Assembly (NCBI GenBank): GCA_965206975.1 | Contig: OZ242253.1 | Location: 2,542,001 to 2,606,000, forward strand | DNA: 64,000 nucleotides | Source: JAAXGI01 sp965206975 | GTDB lineage: Bacteria > Gemmatimonadota > Gemmatimonadetes > Longimicrobiales > Gaopeijiaceae | Direction: 5' to 3' | Translations under genes and position numbers: made by a program | The notes under the pieces: generated by a model | What the model was told of the DNA's origin: nothing | What the model saw: the letters and a program-made list of their open reading frames with translations, nothing else | Databases searched by the model: none | Shown here: positions 54,986-62,778 of the stretch, in pieces | Numbering within the stretch: the stretch's first letter is position 1 | How the letters are laid out: each line of letters begins with the position of its first letter

Positions 54986-56524
54986 ATGGTCACACCCAAC
55001 GAAAAACTCGCCGCGTCGCTGGCGCAGCTCGAAAAGCTCCAGAAAGGGGGAGGACGGGTCTTTCGCAGCGCCGAGTTGACGCGCGTTCACCGCGAGCGCC
55101 TTCTCAAGAACGGCTTTCTGCGCGAGGTGATGAAGGGCTGGCTGATCTCATCAAACCCCGATGCCGAGCCCGGTGATACGACCCTGTGGTTCTCCTCTTT
55201 CTGGGAATTCTGCGTGACTTATTGCACCGCCCGGTTCGGGGAGGCCTGGCACCTTTCTCCCGAACAGTCATTGCTGCTGCACGCTGAAAGCACCGTCATT
55301 CCGCAGCAGGTCGTCATCTATACGCCCAAGGGCACGAACAACAGGGTGGATCTGCTGTTCGGCATGTCGCTCTACGATCTCAAACAAAAAGGCATGCCCC
55401 CACACGCGGACCTGACGACACGGGATGGGCTCAGGTTTTTTGTCCCGGAAGCGGCGCTGATCAAGGTTTCCGAAGCGTTCTTTACCCGCCACCCGGTTGA
55501 GGCTCGGGTTGTGCTCTCCGGCATCCGCGATGCGTCCGATGCGCTGGGACGCCTTCTTGATCGCGGCCATTCAACCGTCGCCGGCCGGCTTGCCGGAGCC
55601 TTTCGCCGAATCGGCCGCAACGCCGTGGCCGACGAGATTCTCACAGTCATGAAACGCGCCGGTTACGACGTGCGTCGGTCCGATCCGTTCGCGCCGGCCC
55701 AGACATTCGGCACCCCCAATCGGGCGCAAGCGCCGATTGCCGGGCGCCTGCAGTCCCTGTGGGAGACTTTCCGGGAGCCCGTGATCGAGGCGTTCCCGAA
55801 GGCCCCCGGATTGCCGCAGGACACGGAAGCCTATCTGTCCTTCGTCGATGGCATCTATCAGAACGACGCCTATCACTCACTGTCTGTCGAGGGCTACCGC
55901 GTGACGCCGGAACTGATTCATCGGGTGCGCGAGGGCAACTGGGACCCGGATCATCATGACGCCGATCGGCAGAGCCGCGATGCGCTCGTAGCGCGCGGCT
56001 ACTGGCAGGCCTTCCAGCTTGTCCGGGGGACCGTCGCTAGAGTGCTCGGCGGCGCCAATTCCGGTGCTCTGGTCCGCACCACCCACCGGGACTGGTATCG
56101 TGAGCTGTTCCAGCCCTCTGTTGCTGCCGGCTTGGTCGCGGCTTCGGCCCTGGCTGGCTACCGGAACGACGCCGTATTTCTTCGCGGATCGCGACACGTG
56201 CCGCCCCGCTGGGAGGCGGTGCGCGATGCCATGCCGGCCTTGTTCGATTTGCTTGAAAACGAAGTCGAGCCGTCCGTCCGCGCCGTGCTAGGGCACTGGC
56301 TGGTCGGATATATCCATCCCTATCCAGGCGGCAACGGGCGGATGGCGCGCTTTATCATGAATGTGATGCTGGCCTCTGGCGGCTATCCGTGGACGGTCAT
56401 CCGGGTCGAGGATCGCGACGCCTATCTGGCCGCACTCGAGAACGCCAGCATCGATCAGGATATTGAGCCTTTCATGCGGTTTATGGCTGAGCGGGTGCAG
56501 CGGTCACTGGAGCAGACGGCATGA
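54986..56524 (+). CDS. Fic-family AMP-transferase with inhibitory motif and AbiEi-like N-terminus
   Basis: 512 residues from ATG 54986. The N-terminal half (about 20-190) resembles AbiEi-type antitoxin/winged-helix proteins: RLLKNGFLREVMKGWLISSN and VDLLFGMSLYDLKQKGMPPH. An inhibitory motif S298-LSV-E302-G303 precedes the Fic domain (class II position), and the active site is H444-PYPGGNGR with MARFIMNVML following. Fic proteins transfer AMP from ATP to target proteins; the motif's Glu restrains this. All key residues are present, so the gene looks functional. It has its own AT-rich promoter and sits between IS scraps and a HigBA pair, suggesting acquisition as a unit. Confidence 0.85.
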   Translation: MVTPNEKLAASLAQLEKLQKGGGRVFRSAELTRVHRERLLKNGFLREVMKGWLISSNPDAEPGDTTLWFSSFWEFCVTYCTARFGEAWHLSPEQSLLLHAESTVIPQQVVIYTPKGTNNRVDLLFGMSLYDLKQKGMPPHADLTTRDGLRFFVPEAALIKVSEAFFTRHPVEARVVLSGIRDASDALGRLLDRGHSTVAGRLAGAFRRIGRNAVADEILTVMKRAGYDVRRSDPFAPAQTFGTPNRAQAPIAGRLQSLWETFREPVIEAFPKAPGLPQDTEAYLSFVDGIYQNDAYHSLSVEGYRVTPELIHRVREGNWDPDHHDADRQSRDALVARGYWQAFQLVRGTVARVLGGANSGALVRTTHRDWYRELFQPSVAAGLVAASALAGYRNDAVFLRGSRHVPPRWEAVRDAMPALFDLLENEVEPSVRAVLGHWLVGYIHPYPGGNGRMARFIMNVMLASGGYPWTVIRVEDRDAYLAALENASIDQDIEPFMRFMAERVQRSLEQTA

Positions 56525-56951
56525 ATTCCCAGCTTCGCGGTCTGGTCGCAGGGGCCCGTATCCAGCCAAGGCATCCAACCTGCTTGCCGGATGTGCGTGC
56601 TACGGTCTTGATCCCGGCGATCCCGACGAAGCTTTCTCCAGCAAGATAGAATACGTCATGAGGCGGTTGGCGAAGCCGTCCGACGAGAAGGTGTTCGGCA
56701 TCGCCAAAGAACGTCATCAAGGAGTTCCCGCAGGGACTGATCTCGGATGGGAGCGCGACCCCCTGAAGGCGGAGGAAACGGGGGAATCGCTGAGTTCTCC
56801 TCCGTGTTCGAAGGGATTGGTTTTTTTGCCTCGCTGTCGATGACGATACGGATTCGATGTGCCTTCGGCCGGTCGAGGTGGGCTCTCCGATGCACGAAGA
56901 CATGTAAGGTAATGCTTGACAGTACCGCTGCGCCCCCCCGACCTTTCGGTC
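56525..56951. other. intergenic, no gene seen
   Basis: About 430 bases between the Fic gene and higB; frames lack motifs. The T-rich stretch near 56819-56826 might end Fic transcription but no strong stem precedes it. Confidence 0.35.
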
Positions 56952-57233
56952 GTGATCGGAAGCATTCGCCTCAAGGCATTCCGGAACGACTGGACCCGAG
57001 GCCAGGCGAAGGGCCCGAGTAGCGAGTGGACACGAAAGCTGCGGCGGAGCTTGTCAGCGCTCGAAGCCGCGGACAGGCCTGAGCACATGGACAATCCTCG
57101 TTCGTGCGTCCATCCGCGGAAGGGAGACAGGCCCGGCCGCTACGTAGTTCGCCTGACGGCCCGCTGCCGCGTCACCTCGAGATGCAGTGACGGCGGCGCG
57201 GTGGATGTAGACATAGAGGACGATCTCCGATGA
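56952..57233 (+). CDS. higB: HigB-type toxin
   Basis: 93 residues from GTG 56952, normal HigB length. KLRRSLSALEAADRPEHMDN, PRSCVHPRKGDRPGRYVVRL, TARCRVTSRCSDGGAVDVDI then EDDLR follow the RelE-fold pattern (relatives read LHPLKGDRxGxxxVxVxGNWRVTFRF). Some usual positions are changed (TARCRVTSRC for GNWRVTFRF), so activity may be lost. The stop overlaps the higA ATG (ATGA). Confidence 0.7.
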   Translation: MIGSIRLKAFRNDWTRGQAKGPSSEWTRKLRRSLSALEAADRPEHMDNPRSCVHPRKGDRPGRYVVRLTARCRVTSRCSDGGAVDVDIEDDLR

Positions 57234-57535
57234 CCGAAAGACACCCTTCCAGAGAGTCCGTGCATCCCGGGGAAATCCTGCGTGAGGAGATCCTGCCCGC
57301 GCTTTCGATGACCAAGACGGCCACCGCCGACGCGCTCGGGATATCCCGACAGACGCTCTATGACATCCTCAATGAGAAACAGCCGGTTACCGCTGAGATG
57401 GCGGTCCGGTTTGGCAAGCTGTTCGGCAATGGCGCCCGCTTCTGGGTGAATCTGCAACGCAACCGCGACCTGGCGATCGCAGAGAGTACGGTAGACGTCT
57501 CGGGGATACCGGTCGTCAAACCGCGAGCCGGTTGA
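57230..57535 (+). CDS. higA: HigA-type antitoxin
   Basis: 101 residues: SVHPGEILREEILPALSMTK, TATADALGISRQTLYDILNE, KQPVTAEMAVRFGKLFGNGA, RFWVNLQRNRDLAIAES. The VHPGE..L start and RFWxNLQ motif are diagnostic of HigA (VapI-like Xre family). It binds HigB and represses the operon. ATG overlaps the higB stop. Confidence 0.9.
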   Translation: MTERHPSRESVHPGEILREEILPALSMTKTATADALGISRQTLYDILNEKQPVTAEMAVRFGKLFGNGARFWVNLQRNRDLAIAESTVDVSGIPVVKPRAG

Positions 57536-57654
57536 GCCTCCGAGCCGGCGAAGGTGACTCGGCCGCTGGCAGCCCGCTGGAGCCGACGAGCCAGGCAGGG
57601 AAATCCAGCCGCAAGGGCCTGGGCACCCGCTACGACCGCTTGCGGGACGTGTGG

Positions 57655-58680
57655 ATGACCTCGTGGATCTCCGTGGCTGCGAGATGTTCGTGGAAGGGCC
57701 CCGGGAGAGGCTCGGTCGCCAGAGGGATCATCACGGGCATGCTGATCCTCTTCGGCTGTTCGGGCACCGTGGCCTCGGTCCACGCGCAGACCTTGTGGCG
57801 CGGTCTTGTCATCGCTCCAGAGCGGCGCTGCTCTGCCTACGATGCGGACGACTATGGGTACCCACAGTCAGTAGAAGACCGGATCGTCGCGCAGCTCGGT
57901 GGCGTTTACAGTCCCTATACCGGCCGATGGTTCGCCAGCCAGCGTGAGACGGACATCGAGCACATGGTCGCACGCTCAGAGGCGCACGACAGTGGACTCT
58001 GTGCGGCCGATGCCGCGACTCGGCGTCGCTTCGCGACCGACCTGCTCAACCTGACGCTGGCGGCTCCCGGAGTGAACCGTGGCCAGAAGGGTGCCCGCGA
58101 CGCCGCCGACTGGCTTCCCGACCAGAACACCTGCTGGTTCGCCGGTCGCGTCACCGCCGTCCGTCAAAAATACCGGCTCACCATCGACCGGCGCGAAGCC
58201 GATACGCTCGAGCGCGTGCTGGCCGGCTGCACCTCGACCAGCTTGGCCGTCGTGGTCCGTGGCACCGCTCCACCCGCCCCTGCTGGCGACTCCCGTGACG
58301 CCGTCGGCACGGACAGCGAAGCGCTTGCCCAATGGGACGACAACGGCAACGGCCAGATCACCTGCGCCGAGGCCCGCGCACACGGGATCGCACCGGTGCC
58401 CCGCGGTCATCCCGCCTATCAGTACATGCGCGATGGTGACGGGGACGGGGTCGTGTGCGAAGCGGGCGGCCGTGCGGACAGCAGCGGTACTGCACGCCAA
58501 GTGCCGGTACCCTCAACGGTACCCCGGGGTGGAGCTGCGCTCAGTCAGTACGACGACAACGGCAACGGCCGGATCACCTGCGCCGAGGCCCGCGCACATG
58601 GGATCGCACCGGTCCGCCGCAGCCATCCCGCCTATCGGTACATGCGCGATGCTGACGGGGACGGGGTGGTCTGCGAGTGA
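57655..58680 (+). CDS. secreted HNH-type nuclease with two Excalibur calcium-binding domains
   Basis: 341 residues from ATG 57655 (ATG 57739, MLILFGCSGTVASVHAQ, would be a tighter signal-peptide start). The nuclease part has ETDIEHMVARSEAHDSGLC, FATDLLNLTLAAPGVNRGQK and WLPDQNTCWFAGRVTAVRQK, typical of secreted DUF1524-like HNH nucleases: E-H, then L-N-L..N..K. Two copies of about 44 residues follow (WDDNGNGQITCAEARAHGIA...DGDGDGVVCE and YDDNGNGRITCAEARAHGIA...DADGDGVVCE), the Excalibur calcium-binding motif DxDxDGxxCE. Probably degrades extracellular DNA. It begins 119 bases after higA. Confidence 0.8.
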   Translation: MTSWISVAARCSWKGPGRGSVARGIITGMLILFGCSGTVASVHAQTLWRGLVIAPERRCSAYDADDYGYPQSVEDRIVAQLGGVYSPYTGRWFASQRETDIEHMVARSEAHDSGLCAADAATRRRFATDLLNLTLAAPGVNRGQKGARDAADWLPDQNTCWFAGRVTAVRQKYRLTIDRREADTLERVLAGCTSTSLAVVVRGTAPPAPAGDSRDAVGTDSEALAQWDDNGNGQITCAEARAHGIAPVPRGHPAYQYMRDGDGDGVVCEAGGRADSSGTARQVPVPSTVPRGGAALSQYDDNGNGRITCAEARAHGIAPVRRSHPAYRYMRDADGDGVVCE

Positions 58681-59004
58681 AGGCGCCGATCCAGCCTATT
58701 CGACACGCGGGCCACACCAAGACGCCCGATCCTTCCTAAGATCCGTTGCGAAAGCGGAGCAGAGTGCCGCGGGGTTCGGTGCCCGCCAAGTTCAGCTCGC
58801 TCTGGGAGCAGGCCGGTGCTCCTCGGCGGCCGGGAGTGTTAGTTTTGCTGCCGTCCCAGTACGGTCGGGGATGGGCCCCGGAGGGGCTCGCCGGTACCCA
58901 AGGGCTGGGTGAAGGCAGTGCCGCTCGTCGCGGAGACCGATCAGGCTCGAGTCAGGAGCAGCGCTCCCCATGCGGGCGTTGCCGATGGAAAGAGGAGGCT
59001 TCCT

Positions 59005-59290
59005 CTGCGCTTCGTTCTAGCAGGGTTGGTTCTGAGTTCCGCACTCGCCCTGGGTTCCTGCGGTGGCGACGGCCCGACCGACGCCGAAGATTCCCTGACC
59101 CGGGAGGAGGTCCTCGCACTCGTGGAGGTGTCGACGGGCCATGGCTTCGAAGTCACGCAGTACGCGATTCTTGAGAGCCGGACCACGGACGGTGAAAGCT
59201 CCACCGCACAGTTCACCGCACCCTGCCCGATAGATGGAACGGTTGCCGTGAACGGACAGACCAACTTCATGGGCGCCTCCCGGACACCTC
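59005..59290 (+). pseudogene. truncated paralogue of the EDSLTQEE lipoprotein
   Basis: RFVLAGLVLSSALALGSCGG (lipobox), DAEDSLTREEVLALVEVSTG, ESSTAQFTAPCPIDGTVAVN match the first 100 residues of the 44247 lipoprotein. AGGAGG at 58994-58999 is followed by a CTG (59005) where the relative has GTG. Family sequence stops at about NGQTNFMGA, and the cupin gene's 3' end begins at 59312, so the rest was deleted. Confidence 0.6.
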
Positions 59291-59311
59291 CGAGTGGGAG
59301 GACGACTAGCG

Positions 59312-59905
59312 CTAGCGGTTGTCCAGGTACTCCCGTGCCCCCATTTCGTCGAGGAGCGGGACCACCTTGTCCGTATCGACCCGTATCATGAGGTAGGTGA
59401 TGTGGTCGTCGATCCGTGTGAACTGATGGCCCGTGCCGGCGGGGATCACCAGGACGTCCCCGGCCGCCAGTTCGACCGTCTGGCCCCCTCGGATCGCCTG
59501 GGCGTTGTGCCCGGGGCCGTTCAGGTACTGGACGGCCCGGTTTGTCGCCGGCCTCGGCACGGAACCCTCGAGTTCGGGACCCGTCACATTCGTTCCGCTC
59601 CCGCTGATCACGTAGTAGACCTCTGTTACGAGGCTGTGCTCGGCGACGCCACCCGGTTCCTCGAGCCTCCCGCGATGGGCGATCGCGATCTGGACGTTGG
59701 ACTTTCCGATATCGAGGGACCGAACCTGCTGATCGACCTGGGGGATCTCGAGGAACTCCTGGATCTCATCGGCCGGCACATGGGTGGCCGAGCACATGTT
59801 GCACGAGGGAGGAAACTCGGGAGCCTCCTGTGCGAGCACGGCGAGCGGGGCGGTGGGGAGGAGGAGAGCGGTGAGGATCCAGTGGGATTCAAGGGTATTG
59901 CGCAT
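59312..59905 (-). CDS. secreted single-domain cupin
   Basis: 197 residues with signal peptide (ending LAVLAQEAP). The cupin core is HRGRLEEPGGVAEHSLVTEV, YYVISGSGTNVTGPEL, QTVELAAGDVLVIPAGTGHQ and FTRIDDHITYLMIRVDTDK. The usual metal His residues appear as H in GGVAEHS and in GTGHQF. Two cysteines (SCNMCS) lie near the mature N-terminus. Last gene of the DUF1592-DUF1552-ankyrin series, 96 bases after the ankyrin stop. Reaction unknown. Confidence 0.8.
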   Translation of the reverse strand: MRNTLESHWILTALLLPTAPLAVLAQEAPEFPPSCNMCSATHVPADEIQEFLEIPQVDQQVRSLDIGKSNVQIAIAHRGRLEEPGGVAEHSLVTEVYYVISGSGTNVTGPELEGSVPRPATNRAVQYLNGPGHNAQAIRGGQTVELAAGDVLVIPAGTGHQFTRIDDHITYLMIRVDTDKVVPLLDEMGAREYLDNR

Positions 59906-60001
59906 GACGACCTCCGGAAGATGGATGCGGCGAAGCCGGTTCGATGCTGGCCCGGGCCCTCCGTCGGAGCGAGGGGACCCCGCCAGGGGGTGGATTCAGC
60001 G

Positions 60002-61411
60002 CTAGCGTTGGCTGGCCGCGACAGACTCGAGGAAGCTTCGGATTGACGGGAAGCCTGCGCGGGCGGGCGCCGTCTGACCCTCCAAGTCGACCGCCCGGAG
60101 ATCGACGCCGAGCTCGACCGCGATCTTGACGGCTTCGAGAGCCTTCGCCTCGAGTTCGAGAGGATTCTCCATCGGCACGAAAGCCCGCATCCGGGGAGAT
60201 CCCCCCATTCCGACGGCAGCCATGAGCGTCGTGGTCTCCTCGACGGTGCGCGTGGCCCCGAAAGACCCGGCGTTTGCGACGTAGTCCGCACGATGCACGA
60301 GGTGGGGATCGGCTCCCGCATCCGCAAGCAGGCGCATGACCACGGGCTCGCTGAAGCGGGCCGCGAGCCAGAAGGGTGTGGCTCCGACGAGGGCCGGGTG
60401 GATGTACCAGTCGCGCGAGGCTCGTCGCGTGGGGGTCCAGTTCTCGATCCGGGCATTCGCATCGGCCCCGTGCTCGAGCAGGATCCTCACGAGATCCTCG
60501 TCCCGCCTCAGGATCGCGAGGTGAAGGGCGGAGAACCCCGCCTTCGCGATGTTCGGATCCGCCCCGTTGTCGAGTAGGAACGCCGCGAGCTCCCGGTACC
60601 CCGAGTGGGCCGCGTAGACTGTCGGTGTCACGCCCCAGGCGTCCATCGCATCCAGGTTGGAGCCCGCCGCCACGAGGAGCTTCGCGGACGCTAGGTTCCC
60701 GACGCGGGCCGCGAAGAGGAGCGCCGTGTTCTCCCCGTGGGGGACCATCTGCTGGTTCGCCGGAGCCGCGTGTGGCGGGATGGCCATCATCTGGCTCCAG
60801 CGCTCCGAGCGGGTGTGAACGTCCGCGCCGTGCTCGATGAGGAGACGGACGGCCTCCGCGTGCGCCTGCGCCGCCGCCCACATCAGGGCCGTCTGTCCCC
60901 TTGCGCCCGCGACGTTGGGATCCGTGCCCCGCTCGAGGAGGATCCGGACGACCGCGGGGTTTCCGGTCCGTGCAGCCGTCATGAGGACGCTTTCGCCCCC
61001 GAGGAGCGCCGCGTTCGGGTCCGCCCCCGCATCGAGGAGCTTCTCGACCATATCGGCGCTGCCATTGAGGCTTGCGTTCCAGAGTGGGGTCGCGCCGAGG
61101 TCGTTCGCGGCATTCGGGTCCGCCCCGGCGTCGAGGAGGAGCCCGCCCCCCGCCTCGTCATTGTGGTAGGTGGCCCAATGGAGTGCCGTGGCACCGTCCA
61201 CCGCCGTGACGTTGGGGTCCGCGCCCTCGGCGGAGAGTAGCGACCGAACGGCGGCCCAGTCGGCCTCCTTCGCCGCATTGAGGAGGGCATCCGGCTCCTG
61301 CGCCGCAAGCGCGCCGGACGCGAGCAGCGGGGCCAAGGCGAGGAGGAGGATGCAGCGATGCATCCCTCGTCCCCGCGGCGCCGTGCGGGGGAGCCCGCGC
61401 ACCCTTCTCAT
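60002..61411 (-). CDS. secreted ankyrin-repeat protein
   Basis: 469 residues from ATG 61411, which overlaps the DUF1552 stop (ATGA); ATG 61363 would give a shorter signal peptide (MHRCILLLALAPLLASGALA). About eleven ankyrin repeats: NVTAVDGATALHWATYHNDE, AANDLGATPLWNASLNGSAD, NVAGARGQTALMWAAAQAHA, AMDAWGVTPTVYAAHSGYRE, NIAKAGFSALHLAILRRDED. The last part (TTLMAAVGMGG..., VDLEGQTAPARAGFPSIRSF) is a degenerate repeat. Protein-binding scaffold in the periplasm; it is commonly encoded beside DUF1552/DUF1592 genes. Confidence 0.85.
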   Translation of the reverse strand: MRRVRGLPRTAPRGRGMHRCILLLALAPLLASGALAAQEPDALLNAAKEADWAAVRSLLSAEGADPNVTAVDGATALHWATYHNDEAGGGLLLDAGADPNAANDLGATPLWNASLNGSADMVEKLLDAGADPNAALLGGESVLMTAARTGNPAVVRILLERGTDPNVAGARGQTALMWAAAQAHAEAVRLLIEHGADVHTRSERWSQMMAIPPHAAPANQQMVPHGENTALLFAARVGNLASAKLLVAAGSNLDAMDAWGVTPTVYAAHSGYRELAAFLLDNGADPNIAKAGFSALHLAILRRDEDLVRILLEHGADANARIENWTPTRRASRDWYIHPALVGATPFWLAARFSEPVVMRLLADAGADPHLVHRADYVANAGSFGATRTVEETTTLMAAVGMGGSPRMRAFVPMENPLELEAKALEAVKIAVELGVDLRAVDLEGQTAPARAGFPSIRSFLESVAASQR

Positions 61412-62748
61412 ATCCCCGCGAGGGTGTCGAGCGGGAGCGGCCCCGTGCTCGCGCCGATCTTCTCTACCGGGACGCCCATCTTGTCCACCAGCGTGACGAG
61501 GAGGTTCGCCATCCCCGGCTCGTCCGAGTAGCTCAGGTGCCGCCCGGTCTGGAGCCGGCCCGCGCCACCGCCCATGACGAGGAGCGGGAGGTTCCGTCCG
61601 GAGTGCCGCGTGCTGTTCGAGATCCCGGATCCGTAGAGGATCGTCATGTTGTCGAGGAGTGAGCCGTCCACGTCCGGTGTCGCATCCAGCTTTGCCAGGT
61701 AGCGGGAGAAGAGCTCCGTGTGATACCGGTTGATCCGGGCCATCCTCGCCACCAGCTCGGGCTGGTCATTGTGGTGCGAGAGTGGGTGATGCGCGTCCGG
61801 CACGTCGATCTGCGGATAGGGGCGGGCGCTCTGCTCCTTTCCGAGCATGAAGGTGACGACACGGGTGAGGTCGGTCTGGAGTGCGAGGAGCTGAAGGTCG
61901 AGCATCAGCTCCAGGTGGTCCTCGAAATCCTGCGGCACGCCCTCCGGCTGTTCGAGCGTCGGTAGCTCGATGTCGATCTGCTCTTCCGCCATCCTGATCC
62001 GGCGCTCCACGTCGCGGATCGCCTCCGTGTACTGCTCCACCTTCAGGCGGTCCTGCGCGCCGATCTGCCGGTTCAACTCCGCGAGCTTGTCGGTGACCGA
62101 GTCTAGGATGCTCCGCTGCTGGCGGAGCCGTGTCTCCCGGGCGGAGCGCTCCGTAGAGCCCGCATCTCCGAAGAGGCGCTCGAAGACAGCGCGCGGATTG
62201 TACTCGGTCGGAAGGGGTTGGGTCGGTCCCCGCCAGGAGAGGGTATGGGTATAGACGCAGCTCAGGTTGCTGCTGCACGCACCTGCATTCGCCGGGGCGT
62301 CCATCGAGAGCTCCAGGCTGGCGAGCTGCGTCTCGCGGGCGAATTCCCGGGCGAGGAGCTGGTCCATCGAGACGTCAGCGATGATCTCCGTCTCCGTCCG
62401 CCCGCCCTGCGGGATACCGGTCAGGAAGGAGCCCGATGCACCTGCATGAATCTGTACCCAGTTCGCATTGATCCCGGAGAGGGCGAGCATCCGGTCCTTG
62501 AACGGGGCGAGAGGCTCGAGCACGGGGGAGAGCGCGAAGTCGGTGCCGAGGCCCTTCGGCGACCAGTACTCCATCGCCATCCCGTTCGGGACGTAGAACG
62601 TCTGGAAGCGGTGGACCGGTTCGGCGAGCGCCTGGGCCCGGCCGAAGGCCGGGAACATCGCGTCGAGCAGGGGGAGGGCGACGCTCGCCCCGAGCCCCTT
62701 CAGGGCGGTGCGCCGCGAGAGTGCTTTCCCGGTAAAGATCGTCGTCAT
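61408..62748 (-). CDS. DUF1552 protein (Tat-type leader)
   Basis: 446 residues. The leader has LSRRTALKGLGASVALPLLD, a Tat-like SRR-x-x-L-K signal. DUF1552 body: MFPAFGRAQALAEPVHRFQT, FYVPNGMAMEYWSPKGLGTD, SCVYTHTLSWRGPTQPLPTE, VVTFMLGKEQSARPYPQIDV, DAHHPLSHHNDQPELV, NMTILYGSGISNSTRHSGRN then LPLLVMGGGAGRLQTGRHLS. Relatives resemble exported sulfatase/alkaline-phosphatase-like folds but activity is unknown. It starts 30 bases after the DUF1592 gene and overlaps the ankyrin gene. Confidence 0.9.
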   Translation of the reverse strand: MTTIFTGKALSRRTALKGLGASVALPLLDAMFPAFGRAQALAEPVHRFQTFYVPNGMAMEYWSPKGLGTDFALSPVLEPLAPFKDRMLALSGINANWVQIHAGASGSFLTGIPQGGRTETEIIADVSMDQLLAREFARETQLASLELSMDAPANAGACSSNLSCVYTHTLSWRGPTQPLPTEYNPRAVFERLFGDAGSTERSARETRLRQQRSILDSVTDKLAELNRQIGAQDRLKVEQYTEAIRDVERRIRMAEEQIDIELPTLEQPEGVPQDFEDHLELMLDLQLLALQTDLTRVVTFMLGKEQSARPYPQIDVPDAHHPLSHHNDQPELVARMARINRYHTELFSRYLAKLDATPDVDGSLLDNMTILYGSGISNSTRHSGRNLPLLVMGGGAGRLQTGRHLSYSDEPGMANLLVTLVDKMGVPVEKIGASTGPLPLDTLAGI

Positions 62749-62778
62749 CTTCGTTCTCCCAATGATGTGCTCTCAGCC

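Noticed and set aside
59889..60881. 330-codon frame opposite or within the ankyrin gene
   Set aside because: Shadow frame of the ankyrin gene with low-complexity Arg/Gly composition.
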